A stretch of DNA of 64,000 nt, from NCBI RefSeq assembly GCF_024721115.1, contig NZ_JAMDHK010000002.1, positions 62,001 through 126,000 on the forward strand, written 5' to 3'. A program made the position numbers and the translations under genes. Below, in pieces: positions 34,045-42,349 of the stretch (position 1 is its first letter; each line of letters begins with the position of its first letter). Source of the stretch: Salipiger pentaromativorans (GTDB lineage Bacteria > Pseudomonadota > Alphaproteobacteria > Rhodobacterales > Rhodobacteraceae). The notes beneath the pieces were generated by a model. The model was not told the DNA's origin and did not search any database. It was given only the letters and a program-made list of their open reading frames with translations.

Positions 34045-35310
34045 ATGGCCCCCGATCTGATCATTCGCAACGCCCGCCTGCCGGACGGGCAGGACCCCGT
34101 CGATATCGCGGTTGCAGAAGGCCGGATTGCCGGCATCGGCCCGGGGCTCGCCCCCGGCTTCGCGGGGCCCTGTCACGACGCGGCGGGCCATCTGGCCACC
34201 GCCGGCCTGATCGAGACCCATATCCATCTGGACAAGGCCGGCATTCTGCATCGCTGCACGCTGTGCGACGGGACATTGGGCGAGGCGGTGCGCGAGACCG
34301 CGCAGGCCAAGGCCGCCTTCACCGAGGAAGACGTCTACCGCCGCGCCGAAAGCGTGGTGCGCCGGGCGATTTCGCACGGGACGACCCGGCTGCGCAGCTT
34401 CGTCGAGATCGACCCGAGAGCAGGGTTCCGCAGCTTCGATGCGCTGCTGGCGCTGCGCCGGGCCTATGCGGAGCTCATCGACATCGAGCTTTGCGCCTTT
34501 GCGCAGGAGGGGCTGACCAACGAGCCCGAGACGCATGTCATGCTCGACCGGGCGCTGGCGCGGGGGGCCGATCTGGTCGGCGGCTGCCCCTATACCGATC
34601 CGGATCCCGCGCGCCATGTGGCGCAGATCTTCGATCTGGCCGCGAAATACGACGTGGCGGTCGATTTCCACATTGATTTCGACCTCGATCCCGCGCGTTC
34701 GGACCTGCCGCATGTGATCCGCGAAACCGAGGCGCGCGGCTGGGGTGGGCGCGTGTCGCTGGGCCATGTCACCAAGCTCTCGGCGCTGCCGCCGCAGGCC
34801 CGCGCGCGCAGCGCCAGGGCGCTGGCCGATGCCGGGATCGCGCTGACGGTGCTGCCCGCGACCGACCTGTTCCTGCTGGGTCGCGAGGCCGAGTGCCTGA
34901 CCCCGCGCGGCATGGTCGCGGCGCATCGGCTTGAATGCGAGGGGCTGCTGGTCACGCTCTCGACCAACAATGTGATGAACCCGTTCACCCCCTTCGGCGA
35001 TGTCTCGCTGATGCGCATGGCCAATCTCTACGCCAATATCGCGCAAGCCGGCACGCCCGAGGCGCTGCGGCGCGTCTTCGCCATGGTCACCGACAATGCC
35101 GCGCGGCTGCTGGGGGACGGGGCCTATGGGCTGCGCCCGGGCGCGCCCGCCGACATCGTGCTTTTCGAGGCACGGGAGGCGGGCGAGGCGGTGGCCACCG
35201 TTGCCCCGGCGCTGGCCGGGTTCAAGCGCGGCAGGGCGAGCTTCCTGCGCCCGCAGGCACAGGTTTTCGGGCCGGAGCCCGGCCTTCCCATCGCGGCACC
35301 CGGCGGCTGA
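34045..35310 (+). CDS. amidohydrolase, cytosine deaminase family (copy B)
   Basis: A 421-residue member of the same superfamily as the enzyme at 29903. Metal ligands are in ETHIHLDKAG (His59/His61), VDFHIDFD and VSLGHVTKL, with LSTNNVMNPFTPFG in place of the usual SDN motif. A region after the first histidines (LGEAVRETAQAKAAFTEEDVYRRAE) is typical of the cytosine deaminase/hydroxydechloroatrazine group. An AAAGGAG site precedes the ATG. Two hydrolases of one class in a single operon suggest two successive C-N cleavages. Confidence 0.9.
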   Translation: MAPDLIIRNARLPDGQDPVDIAVAEGRIAGIGPGLAPGFAGPCHDAAGHLATAGLIETHIHLDKAGILHRCTLCDGTLGEAVRETAQAKAAFTEEDVYRRAESVVRRAISHGTTRLRSFVEIDPRAGFRSFDALLALRRAYAELIDIELCAFAQEGLTNEPETHVMLDRALARGADLVGGCPYTDPDPARHVAQIFDLAAKYDVAVDFHIDFDLDPARSDLPHVIRETEARGWGGRVSLGHVTKLSALPPQARARSARALADAGIALTVLPATDLFLLGREAECLTPRGMVAAHRLECEGLLVTLSTNNVMNPFTPFGDVSLMRMANLYANIAQAGTPEALRRVFAMVTDNAARLLGDGAYGLRPGAPADIVLFEAREAGEAVATVAPALAGFKRGRASFLRPQAQVFGPEPGLPIAAPGG

Positions 35311-35562
35311 GCGGCGCCAGCCTCACCGCGCCGCAAGAGCCCGCTGGCGGGAAATCGCGTCTGGCGGGAATTTGGGGGGTGACGGGTGGAAAAATCTTGG
35401 CTACCGTCGCGCCACTCATGACGAAGGAGAGTCGGATGATGTCGAACAGGATCCCACACCAGCGATAAGCGTCGGTCCTGTTCGGGTGGGCGCGTGCCCC
35501 GCCTCGATCATCTTCTCCTTTTTCCCTCCAGACCTGTTTCCAATTCCTACGGAGTGTCCGTC
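35311..35562. other. intergenic region before the ABC exporter
   Basis: 252 bases with no convincing gene. It holds a direct repeat CTGGCGGGAA at 35344-35353 and 35361-35370 (period 17). A 16-codon open frame at 35418-35468 could be a leader peptide but has no support beyond an upstream GAAGGAG. The exporter's ribosome site (GGAG, 35551-35554) lies at the right end. Confidence 0.4.
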
Positions 35563-37404
35563 ATGTTCCGAGTCTTCGAGACTCTCGTCGATCCCTTTCA
35601 GCCCTTCGAGGCGGAAACCCCGCCCCGGCGGCTCCTGCCCTATATCTGGTCGCAACTGCGCACGCTTGGCGGCTGGCTGCCGGTCATGGCGGCGACGAGC
35701 CTGCTGGTCGCCCTCGCGGAAAGCCTGCTGATCTTCTACGCCGGGCGCGTGGTCGATCTGATGAACGCCGCCGGCATCTCCGGGTTCTGGACGGCGCATG
35801 GCGCCGAGATGGCGCTGGCCGCTGTGGCGCTGCTGTTGCTGCGCCCGGCGCTCATCGCCTTCAACCACCTGCTGCTGGAACAGACGCTGGTGGGCACGCT
35901 GCATGTGCAGTCGCAATGGCGTGCGCACCGGCACATGCTGGGCCAGTCGATCCCGTTCTATCAGAACGATTTCGCCGGGCGGCTGTCCAATCGGGTCATG
36001 CAGATGGGCCCGGCCACCGAGGATTCCGCCTATATCTTCCTCGAGGCGATCTGGTTCTCGCTGGTCTATGTGGCCGGCGCGCTGGTGATCATCGCGCCGA
36101 TCGACACCCGGCTGGCGGCGGTGCTGGCGGCCTGGCTGATCCTCTATGTGGTCTATACGCGGTTTCTGGTGGTCCGCATCACCCATGCCGCCGAACGCTG
36201 GTCGGACGGGCGCTCGGCGGTGACCGGGCGGGTGGTCGATGCCTATACCAACATCGAGTCGGTCAAGCTGTTCGCGGGGACGCGGGCCGAGGAAACCTAT
36301 GCGCTTTCGGCCTTCCGGCGGCTGCGGCTGCGGATCCTGCGGTTTTTGCGGCTGGCGACCGAGATGCATCTGGTGCTGAACCTGCTGAACGGCGCGCTGA
36401 TGGTCGGCATGGGCGGGCTGGCGCTGCTGCTCTGGACGCGCGGGCAGATGAGCATCGGCGAGGTGACGGCGGCGCTGGCCCTGACGCTGCGGCTCAACGG
36501 CATGAGCGGCTGGATCATGTGGGTCACCATCCGGCTCTTCGAGCATTTCGGCGTGATCCGCGAGGGGCTGCGCTCGATCGCGGTGGATCATTCGGTGACC
36601 GACGTGCCGCAGGCGCCGGCGCTGGCCGCGACGCGGGGCGAGATCCGCTTCGAGCGGGTCAGCCACCATTACGGCAAGGGATCGGGCGGGCTCGACGCGG
36701 TGTCACTGACCATCCATCCCGGCGAGAAGGTGGGGCTTGTGGGGCCGTCGGGGGCGGGGAAATCCTCGCTCATCAACCTGCTGTTGCGCTACCGCGACAT
36801 CGAGACGGGGCGCATCCTGATCGACGGGCAGGACATTGCCAAGGTCAGCCAGGACAGTCTGCGCCAGGCCATCGGCGTGGTGACGCAGGACAGTTCTCTG
36901 ATGCACCGCTCGATCCGGGCCAACCTGCTGTATGGCCGGCCCGATGCGGACGAGGCGGCGATGGTGGCGGCGGCGAAACGGGCCGAGGCGCATGAGTTCA
37001 TCCTCGGGCTGCGCGACCGCGAGGGGCGCCGGGGCTACGATGCGCAGGTCGGCGAACGCGGCGTGCGGCTGTCGGGCGGCCAGCGGCAGCGGATCGCCAT
37101 CGCCCGGATGATCCTCAAGGACGCGCCCATCGTGATCCTCGACGAAGCGACCTCGGCGCTGGATTCCGAAGTCGAGGCGGTGATCCAGGACTCGCTGCAC
37201 CGGGCGATGGACGGCAAGACGGTGATCGCCATCGCGCACCGGCTCTCCACCATCGCCGAGATGGACCGCATCGTGGTGCTCGAGCGGGGCCGGATCGTCG
37301 AGCAGGGGCCGCATGAGGCGCTGCTGGCGCAGGGCGGGCTTTATGCCCGGCTCTGGCAGCGGCAGTCCGGCGGGTTCCTGCGGGACAGCGACGCCGCCGA
37401 ATGA
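35563..37404 (+). CDS. ABC exporter, ATM1/MsbA-type half-transporter
   Basis: A 613-residue fused membrane-plus-ATPase protein. Six transmembrane helices occupy about residues 35-330. The nucleotide-binding domain has Walker A VGPSGAGKSSL, signature RLSGGQRQRIAIARM, Walker B IVILDEATSALD and H-loop AHRLSTIAEM. The ATPase part resembles ATM1/HMT1-type exporters of glutathione-linked metals or lipids. It stands alone: upstream is the catabolic operon, downstream a convergent rpoN. The ATG at 35563 follows a GGAG site. Function cannot be fixed from sequence. Confidence 0.9.
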   Translation: MFRVFETLVDPFQPFEAETPPRRLLPYIWSQLRTLGGWLPVMAATSLLVALAESLLIFYAGRVVDLMNAAGISGFWTAHGAEMALAAVALLLLRPALIAFNHLLLEQTLVGTLHVQSQWRAHRHMLGQSIPFYQNDFAGRLSNRVMQMGPATEDSAYIFLEAIWFSLVYVAGALVIIAPIDTRLAAVLAAWLILYVVYTRFLVVRITHAAERWSDGRSAVTGRVVDAYTNIESVKLFAGTRAEETYALSAFRRLRLRILRFLRLATEMHLVLNLLNGALMVGMGGLALLLWTRGQMSIGEVTAALALTLRLNGMSGWIMWVTIRLFEHFGVIREGLRSIAVDHSVTDVPQAPALAATRGEIRFERVSHHYGKGSGGLDAVSLTIHPGEKVGLVGPSGAGKSSLINLLLRYRDIETGRILIDGQDIAKVSQDSLRQAIGVVTQDSSLMHRSIRANLLYGRPDADEAAMVAAAKRAEAHEFILGLRDREGRRGYDAQVGERGVRLSGGQRQRIAIARMILKDAPIVILDEATSALDSEVEAVIQDSLHRAMDGKTVIAIAHRLSTIAEMDRIVVLERGRIVEQGPHEALLAQGGLYARLWQRQSGGFLRDSDAAE

Positions 37405-37409
37405 CGGAT

Positions 37410-37434
37410 CCCGGCGGGGCCTGGCCCCGCCGGG
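37410..37434. terminator. convergent hairpin between ABC exporter and rpoN
   Basis: CCCGGCGGGGC (37410-37420) and GCCCCGCCGGG (37424-37434) form an 11-bp perfect stem with a 3-nt loop in the 52-nt gap between two convergent genes. It can terminate either strand, though no T-run is seen on either side. Confidence 0.6.
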
Positions 37435-37456
37435 CTCTGGCGTGCGGCGAGAACGG

Positions 37457-38707
37457 TCAGGCGCGGTGGCGGCGCGCGGCGCGGTTGGCGATGCCGGCCT
37501 CGGCGCGCAGCCGGGCGACGGTGCGGCGCGACACGTCGATGCCCTCGGCGGCCAGGCTGTCGGCGAGGGCGCCGTCGCTCAGCGGCCGCGCGGGCGGCTC
37601 CTGCGCGATCAGGGCCGCGATGCGGCGGGCAATCGCCGGGGCGCCAAGATCGGGCCGGGCGTCGTGGCCGCGCCGGGCAGCGGCGCAGAAAAAGGCGCGC
37701 AGCGGCAGCGTGCCCGCCGGGGTCCGCGCGGAGCCCGCGTTCACCATCCGGCCGACCGAGCTTTCGTGCCGGCCGATCTCGGCGGCGACCGCGCGCATGG
37801 TCAGCGGGCGCTGCGCTTCGGGGCCATGCCGCAGGAACCCGGCCTGCCGCTCGGCCAGCACGCGCCCCAGCGCCAGAAGCGAGTGGTTGCGCCGCTCCAG
37901 CGCGTCGACCAGAGCCAGGGCGGCGCGGCGCTCTTGTGCCAGCGGCGCGCCGCGCGGCAGCGGGCCGAGATCGGCCAGCGTCAGGCGGGGCAGGGTTTCG
38001 GGGTTGAGCCGCACGCTCCAGCCCGCGCCTTCGGGGGCAAAGATCAGATCGGCGACGCGGGTCTGCGCCAGCGGTGGCGCAAAGCGGGCGGCGGGGCGCG
38101 GGTCGAGCGTTTTCAGCGTCGCGAGCCGGGCCGTCGCCTCGGCTTCCGAGAGACCGCTGTCGCGGCAGAGCGCCGGCAGGCCGCCCGTGGCCAGCACCGG
38201 CAGCGCGTCGAGCAGGCGGCGCATGCCGGCGTCGGGCGGCGTGCCCTCGGCCACGAGCTGCAAGGCCAGCGACTCGGTCAGGGACCGGGCGAAGAGGCCC
38301 GGCGGTTCGATGCGCTGGAGCAGGCGCAGCACCGCCTCGGCCTGCGCCTCGGTGCAGCGGGCGCGGCAAGCGATTTCGGACGGGGGGAGCGAGAGAAAGC
38401 CCGCGGGATCAAGCGCTTCGGTCAGGGCCAGCGCGATGCGCCGCTGCGCCGGGTCGGGCACCAGATAGGGCAGCCGGTCCAGCACATGGGCAATGAGCGA
38501 CGGGCCCGGCGCGGCGCTTGCCTCTGGCGCCGCTTCGACCGCCGGGGGCAGATGCAGCCGCAGCCAGGGGTTGCCGGCGGCGGTTTCGGAAAGCTGGCGG
38601 GCGAGGTCGAGATTGGACAGCTCCAGAAAACCGATCGTGCGGTGCTGGTCCTGGCTGAGCTTCAGCCCGGCCTGTTGGCGCAGCGAGACGGTCTGTCCGA
38701 GTTTCAT
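37457..38707 (-). CDS. rpoN: divergent RNA polymerase sigma-54 factor (RpoN paralog)
   Basis: A 416-residue sigma-54. Region I is recognisable (LRQQAGLKLSQDQHRTIGFLELSNLDLARQL, then NPWLRL). The core-binding part follows (LIAHVLDRLPYL, ALTEALDPAGFL). The helix-turn-helix has LTMRAVAAEIGRHESSVGRMV, and a degenerate RpoN box SRRTVARLRAE lies at about 393-403 where the consensus is ARRTVAKYRE. The protein is shorter than typical (about 480), and the acidic region II is almost absent. It overlaps the amidotransferase stop (ATGA) and ends a 14-kb co-directional cluster that also encodes a sigma-54 activator. A dedicated alternative RpoN is therefore likely; whether a housekeeping rpoN exists elsewhere cannot be seen. 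Confidence 0.85.
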   Translation of the reverse strand: MKLGQTVSLRQQAGLKLSQDQHRTIGFLELSNLDLARQLSETAAGNPWLRLHLPPAVEAAPEASAAPGPSLIAHVLDRLPYLVPDPAQRRIALALTEALDPAGFLSLPPSEIACRARCTEAQAEAVLRLLQRIEPPGLFARSLTESLALQLVAEGTPPDAGMRRLLDALPVLATGGLPALCRDSGLSEAEATARLATLKTLDPRPAARFAPPLAQTRVADLIFAPEGAGWSVRLNPETLPRLTLADLGPLPRGAPLAQERRAALALVDALERRNHSLLALGRVLAERQAGFLRHGPEAQRPLTMRAVAAEIGRHESSVGRMVNAGSARTPAGTLPLRAFFCAAARRGHDARPDLGAPAIARRIAALIAQEPPARPLSDGALADSLAAEGIDVSRRTVARLRAEAGIANRAARRHRA

Positions 38708-39429
38708 GACCTCGTAAGCGTATGCGCGCGCAGGAAGTTTGCAAAGCCCTTGGCGACGCGGCCGCCGTCGAGCGGCTCGGACAGCCCCGCGCGGGCCAGC
38801 GCGGCACGTTCTTCGGGCAGGCGCAGGCCCGAGGGCTCGTCGAGCAGAGCGCGCAGATAGGCCGGGTCGAACTCCGGATGGAACTGCACGGTCAGGGCCG
38901 GGACGGTCTCGTAGCCAAGCCCGCCATTGGGCGAGGCGGCATTGGCCAGCAGCCGCCGCGCGCCCGGCGGCAGCACGGTCACCTGATCCTGATGCGCGGA
39001 GAGCGCGGCGAGCGTCTCGCCGCCGAACAGCGCCGTGCCCTCGGTCGTGAGCCGGTGTTCCTGCCGTCCGATCTGCCAGCCTTCCGCCGATTTCTCGACC
39101 CGCCCGCCGAGCGCCTGGGCAATGATCTGGTGTCCGAAACAGACGCCCAGCAGCGGCACGCGCAGGGCGCCGGCGGCGCGCAGGAACGCCTCCAGCGGCG
39201 GAATCCACGGGTGGTCCTCATAGGCGCCGGCGCGCGCGCCGGTGACCAGATAGGCGTCGAACGCGGCCGGATCTGCGGGCAGGGCGGCCCCTCCGGCGAC
39301 ATAGACGCGGGTGAAACCCGCCTCGGGCAGCGCCGCGCCGAGCCAGGTTTCGAACATGCCCGCATAGGTGCCGAACCGGGGGCGGTGCGTCTCGGCGGGG
39401 CGGTCGGCTTCGAGGATGCAGATCTTCAT
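38704..39429 (-). CDS. class I glutamine amidotransferase-like hydrolase
   Basis: A 241-residue triad glutaminase of the GMP-synthase/PuuD-like group. The nucleophile Cys is in LLGVCFGHQIIAQALGG and the His-x-Glu pair in VQFHPEFDPAYL. There is no synthetase domain attached. Homologues hydrolyse gamma-glutamyl amides such as gamma-glutamyl-GABA. With two glutamine-synthetase-like ligases in the same cluster, cleavage of a gamma-glutamylated amine intermediate is the natural inference. It is translationally coupled to rpoN. Confidence 0.85.
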   Translation of the reverse strand: MKICILEADRPAETHRPRFGTYAGMFETWLGAALPEAGFTRVYVAGGAALPADPAAFDAYLVTGARAGAYEDHPWIPPLEAFLRAAGALRVPLLGVCFGHQIIAQALGGRVEKSAEGWQIGRQEHRLTTEGTALFGGETLAALSAHQDQVTVLPPGARRLLANAASPNGGLGYETVPALTVQFHPEFDPAYLRALLDEPSGLRLPEERAALARAGLSEPLDGGRVAKGFANFLRAHTLTRS

Positions 39430-39484
39430 GGCTGTTGCCCTTGCAGAGCGACCGCGCGGGGGGTACGAGGCGGGAGGAGGCCGG

Positions 39485-40291
39485 TCATTTCCGGCGCTCC
39501 CGCGTTGCGATCACCGCGACGACGATCAGCAGCAGCGACAGCAGCACGATGATCGTGCCCACCGCGTTGATCTCGGGCGTCACCCCGCGCCGCATGGTCG
39601 AGTAGATATACATCGGCAAGGTGTTGTCGCGGCCCGTCAGGAAGAAGGTGACGGGGATCTCGTCGAAGCTCAGCACGAAGGACAAGAGCCCCGCGCCGAC
39701 GATCGCCGAGCGGATGTTCGGCAGGGTGACATCGACAAAGCTGCGCCAGGGCGTGGCACCAAGATCGTAGGCCGCTTCCTGCAGCGATTTCGGCAGGCGC
39801 TGGAGCCGGGCATAGACCTGCGTCACCACCACGCCCAGAAGCGCCGTGGCATGGCCGAGGACCACCGTTTCCAGGCTAAGCTGAAAGCCCATGAGCCGGA
39901 ACATGTTCAGCATCGAGATGCCGGTGACGATGCCGGGCAGGGTGATGGGCAGCAGGATCAGCCGGCGAAAGACGGATTTGCCGGGAAAGTCGAACCGGTG
40001 CAGCACCATCGCCGCCGGCACGCCGACGCAGAGCGTCAGCAGCGTGGCCAGCGAGGCGACGTAAAAGCTGTTGCCGATGGCGGCCTGAAGGTCGGTGTTC
40101 TCGGCCAGTTTGCGATACCAGTCGAGGGTGAAGCCCGAGAGCGGCCAGGTGAGCGAGCGCGAGTCGTTGAAGGAAAACGCGATCAGCACCCAGATCGGGA
40201 TATAGAGGAAGGCCATCAGCGCCGCGACAAAGGTCATGAAGGCGGTGTCGGCGCCGTAGCGGGCCATCAGCGAAGGGGTGTTCTTGGTCAT
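39485..40291 (-). CDS. potC: polyamine-type ABC transporter permease (PotC-like)
   Basis: A 268-residue inner-membrane protein with six helices and the EAA coupling motif QEAAYDLGATPWRSFVDVTLPNI. Together with the other permease, ATPase and binding protein it forms a spermidine/putrescine-type importer. It starts one base after the potB-like stop. The family imports cationic amines, but amino acids and opines are also known, so substrate is inferred from neighbours. Confidence 0.9.
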   Translation of the reverse strand: MTKNTPSLMARYGADTAFMTFVAALMAFLYIPIWVLIAFSFNDSRSLTWPLSGFTLDWYRKLAENTDLQAAIGNSFYVASLATLLTLCVGVPAAMVLHRFDFPGKSVFRRLILLPITLPGIVTGISMLNMFRLMGFQLSLETVVLGHATALLGVVVTQVYARLQRLPKSLQEAAYDLGATPWRSFVDVTLPNIRSAIVGAGLLSFVLSFDEIPVTFFLTGRDNTLPMYIYSTMRRGVTPEINAVGTIIVLLSLLLIVVAVIATRERRK

Positions 40292-40292
40292 C

Positions 40293-41159
40293 TCAGGTCC
40301 CTCCCGTCAGACCCTTGCGCTCCAGCCGGTCCGAGACGGATACGATGGAGAGCACCACGATCAGCATCACGATGGCCAGCGCCGAGCCCAGCGGCCAGTT
40401 GAGCGCCGCGCCGAACTGCGTGGCGATCACATTGGCCACGAGGTTGCCGTCGGGCCCGCCGACGAGGAAGGGCGCGATGAAATCGCCGAAGGACAGGCAG
40501 AAGGTCAGCGTGAACCCCGCCGCCACACCGGGCAGCGAGAGCGGCAGGGTGACGTGCCAGAAGCTGCGCCAGGGGCTCATGCCCAGATCGGCGGAGGCTT
40601 CGGTCAGGTTCACCGGGATCTTCTCGAGCGCCGTGTAGATCGGCATCACCATGAAGGGGATGAAGATATAGGTCAGCGTCACCACCATCGAGAACTGGTT
40701 GTAGAGAAACAGGCTCGACGGTTCGTCGATGATTCTCAGCCACATCAGGAAGGAGTTGAGCACGCCTTCGGTGCCGAGGATGGTCTTCCAGATATAGGCG
40801 CGCAGCAGGTAGCTGACCCAGAGCGGCGCGATCACCGCCATGTAAAGCCAGGTGCGCAGCGCCTGCGAGCGGCAGCGGAACACCAGGTAATAGGCGAAGG
40901 GATAGGCCAGCAGGAACGAGGCCGCCGAGACCAGCAGCGATATCTTCAGCGTGCGCAGGAAGACCCGCAGATATTGCGGATCGGTGAACAGCGTCACGTA
41001 ATTGCCGAACTGGAAGGCGGGCAGGAAGGTGGGGTATTTCTTCAGCCAGAAGGAATAGGTCACGATGATGCCATAGGGCAGCAGCATGAAGACCAGGATC
41101 CACAGCACCGGGATGCCCACCACCAGCGCGCCCGGAAGATTGCGGCGCAGCAGGTTCAC
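40293..41159 (-). CDS. potB: polyamine-type ABC transporter permease (PotB-like)
   Basis: A 288-residue membrane permease, partner of the PotC-like protein. The EAA loop reads TEASADLGMSPWRSFWHVTLPLSLPG and the hydrophobic segments match a six-helix plan. The ATG at 41159 overlaps the potA-like stop by 4 nt. The mid-region LLRAYIWKTILGTEGVLN is typical of PotB. Confidence 0.9.
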   Translation of the reverse strand: MNLLRRNLPGALVVGIPVLWILVFMLLPYGIIVTYSFWLKKYPTFLPAFQFGNYVTLFTDPQYLRVFLRTLKISLLVSAASFLLAYPFAYYLVFRCRSQALRTWLYMAVIAPLWVSYLLRAYIWKTILGTEGVLNSFLMWLRIIDEPSSLFLYNQFSMVVTLTYIFIPFMVMPIYTALEKIPVNLTEASADLGMSPWRSFWHVTLPLSLPGVAAGFTLTFCLSFGDFIAPFLVGGPDGNLVANVIATQFGAALNWPLGSALAIVMLIVVLSIVSVSDRLERKGLTGGT

Positions 41160-42253
41160 GGCGCGACCCTCCCCTCGAAGACGAAGACATTATGCGGCGC
41201 CACCGCCAGCCGCATCGACTGGCCGATCTGCGGCAGCACGCTCTGCGCCAGCCGGTCGGGCAGCAGGCTGTCGGCAAAGACCCGGGCGCCGCCCTCGAGC
41301 TCGACCGCCACGCGCAGGCCGAGCCCGTAATAGATGACCTCGGCCACCCGGCCCGAAAGCGTGTTTTCGGCGCTTTCGGTCTCGGCCAGCACCCGCACCT
41401 TCTCGGGGCGGAAGCCGATGGTGATCTCGCGCCCCGGCGGCGGGGCGGCGTCGAGCTCGGCGCGCAGCGTGGTGCCCGGTGCCTCGACATGGGTGAGCCG
41501 GCCCTGCGTCGCGCCCGAGGTGCCGGGCAGGAAATTCGTCGTGCCGATGAAATTCGCCACATAGGGCGAGGCGGGATGATCGTAAAGATCCTGCGGCCGG
41601 CCCTCCTGCGCGATGCGCCCGCTTTCCATCACGACCACCCGGTCGGACATCACCAGCGCCTCCGTCTGGTCGTGGGTCACCATGATGAAGGTGATACCCA
41701 CCTTCTCGTGCAGGTGCTTGAGTTCGATCTGCATCTGCTCGCGCAGCTTGGCGTCGAGCGCCGAAAGCGGCTCGTCGAGCAGCAGCACCTTGGGGCGCCG
41801 CACGATGGCGCGGGCCAGCGCGATGCGCTGGCGCTGGCCGCCCGAAAGCTGCTGCGGGCGCTGGTTGACCTTGTCGTAAAGCCCCACCAGCGACAGCGCG
41901 TCCTTGACCCGCGTCGCGATCTCGCCCTTCGAGAGCCTCAGGGTCTTCAGCCCGTAGCCGACATTCTCGCCCACGCTCATATGCGGAAACAGCGCATAGT
42001 CCTGGAACACCATGTTGACCTCGCGCTTGTAGGGCGGATCCCAGGTCACGTCTTTGCCGGCGAGGCGGATGCTGCCATGGGTCGGCGCCTCGAACCCGCC
42101 GATCATCCGCAGAAGTGTGGATTTGCCGCAGCCCGAGGGGCCCAGCAGCGTCACGAACTCGCCGTCCTCGACGGTGAGCGACACATCGTCCACGCCGATG
42201 ATCGTGGGGCTGTAATGCTTGGAGAGGTTCTCCAGTTCGATAATCGCGGCCAT
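41156..42253 (-). CDS. potA: polyamine-type ABC transporter ATPase (PotA-like)
   Basis: A 365-residue ATPase: Walker A GPSGCGKST, Q-loop VFQDYALFPHMSVGENV, signature LSGGQRQRIALARA, Walker B VLLLDEPLSALD and H-loop VTHDQTEAL. A C-terminal TOBE regulatory domain follows (IGFRPEKVRVL, LPDRLAQSVLPQIGQ). It follows the binding-protein gene after a 96-nt gap that contains a strong hairpin. Confidence 0.92.
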   Translation of the reverse strand: MAAIIELENLSKHYSPTIIGVDDVSLTVEDGEFVTLLGPSGCGKSTLLRMIGGFEAPTHGSIRLAGKDVTWDPPYKREVNMVFQDYALFPHMSVGENVGYGLKTLRLSKGEIATRVKDALSLVGLYDKVNQRPQQLSGGQRQRIALARAIVRRPKVLLLDEPLSALDAKLREQMQIELKHLHEKVGITFIMVTHDQTEALVMSDRVVVMESGRIAQEGRPQDLYDHPASPYVANFIGTTNFLPGTSGATQGRLTHVEAPGTTLRAELDAAPPPGREITIGFRPEKVRVLAETESAENTLSGRVAEVIYYGLGLRVAVELEGGARVFADSLLPDRLAQSVLPQIGQSMRLAVAPHNVFVFEGRVAP

Positions 42254-42314
42254 GTCGCCTCGTTCCCTGTCGTTGAGGTGGCGGGCGCTCCTCCCAAGAC
42301 TTCCCGCCTTATGG

Positions 42315-42343
42315 GCTGTCCGGCCCCCGGGGGGCCGGACAGC
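42315..42343 (-). promoter_or_regulatory. strong intercistronic hairpin between potD-like and potA-like genes
   Basis: An almost uninterrupted palindrome (GCTGTCCGGCCCC against GGGGCCGGACAGC) lies just after the binding-protein stop. No T-run follows on the minus strand. Such hairpins commonly protect the upstream message or attenuate, giving more binding protein than transporter. Confidence 0.65.
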
Positions 42344-42349
42344 GGGAGG

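Noticed and set aside
35418-35468. 16-codon leader peptide before the ABC exporter
   Set aside because: It has a plausible upstream site, but no attenuator or codon run that would give it a role.
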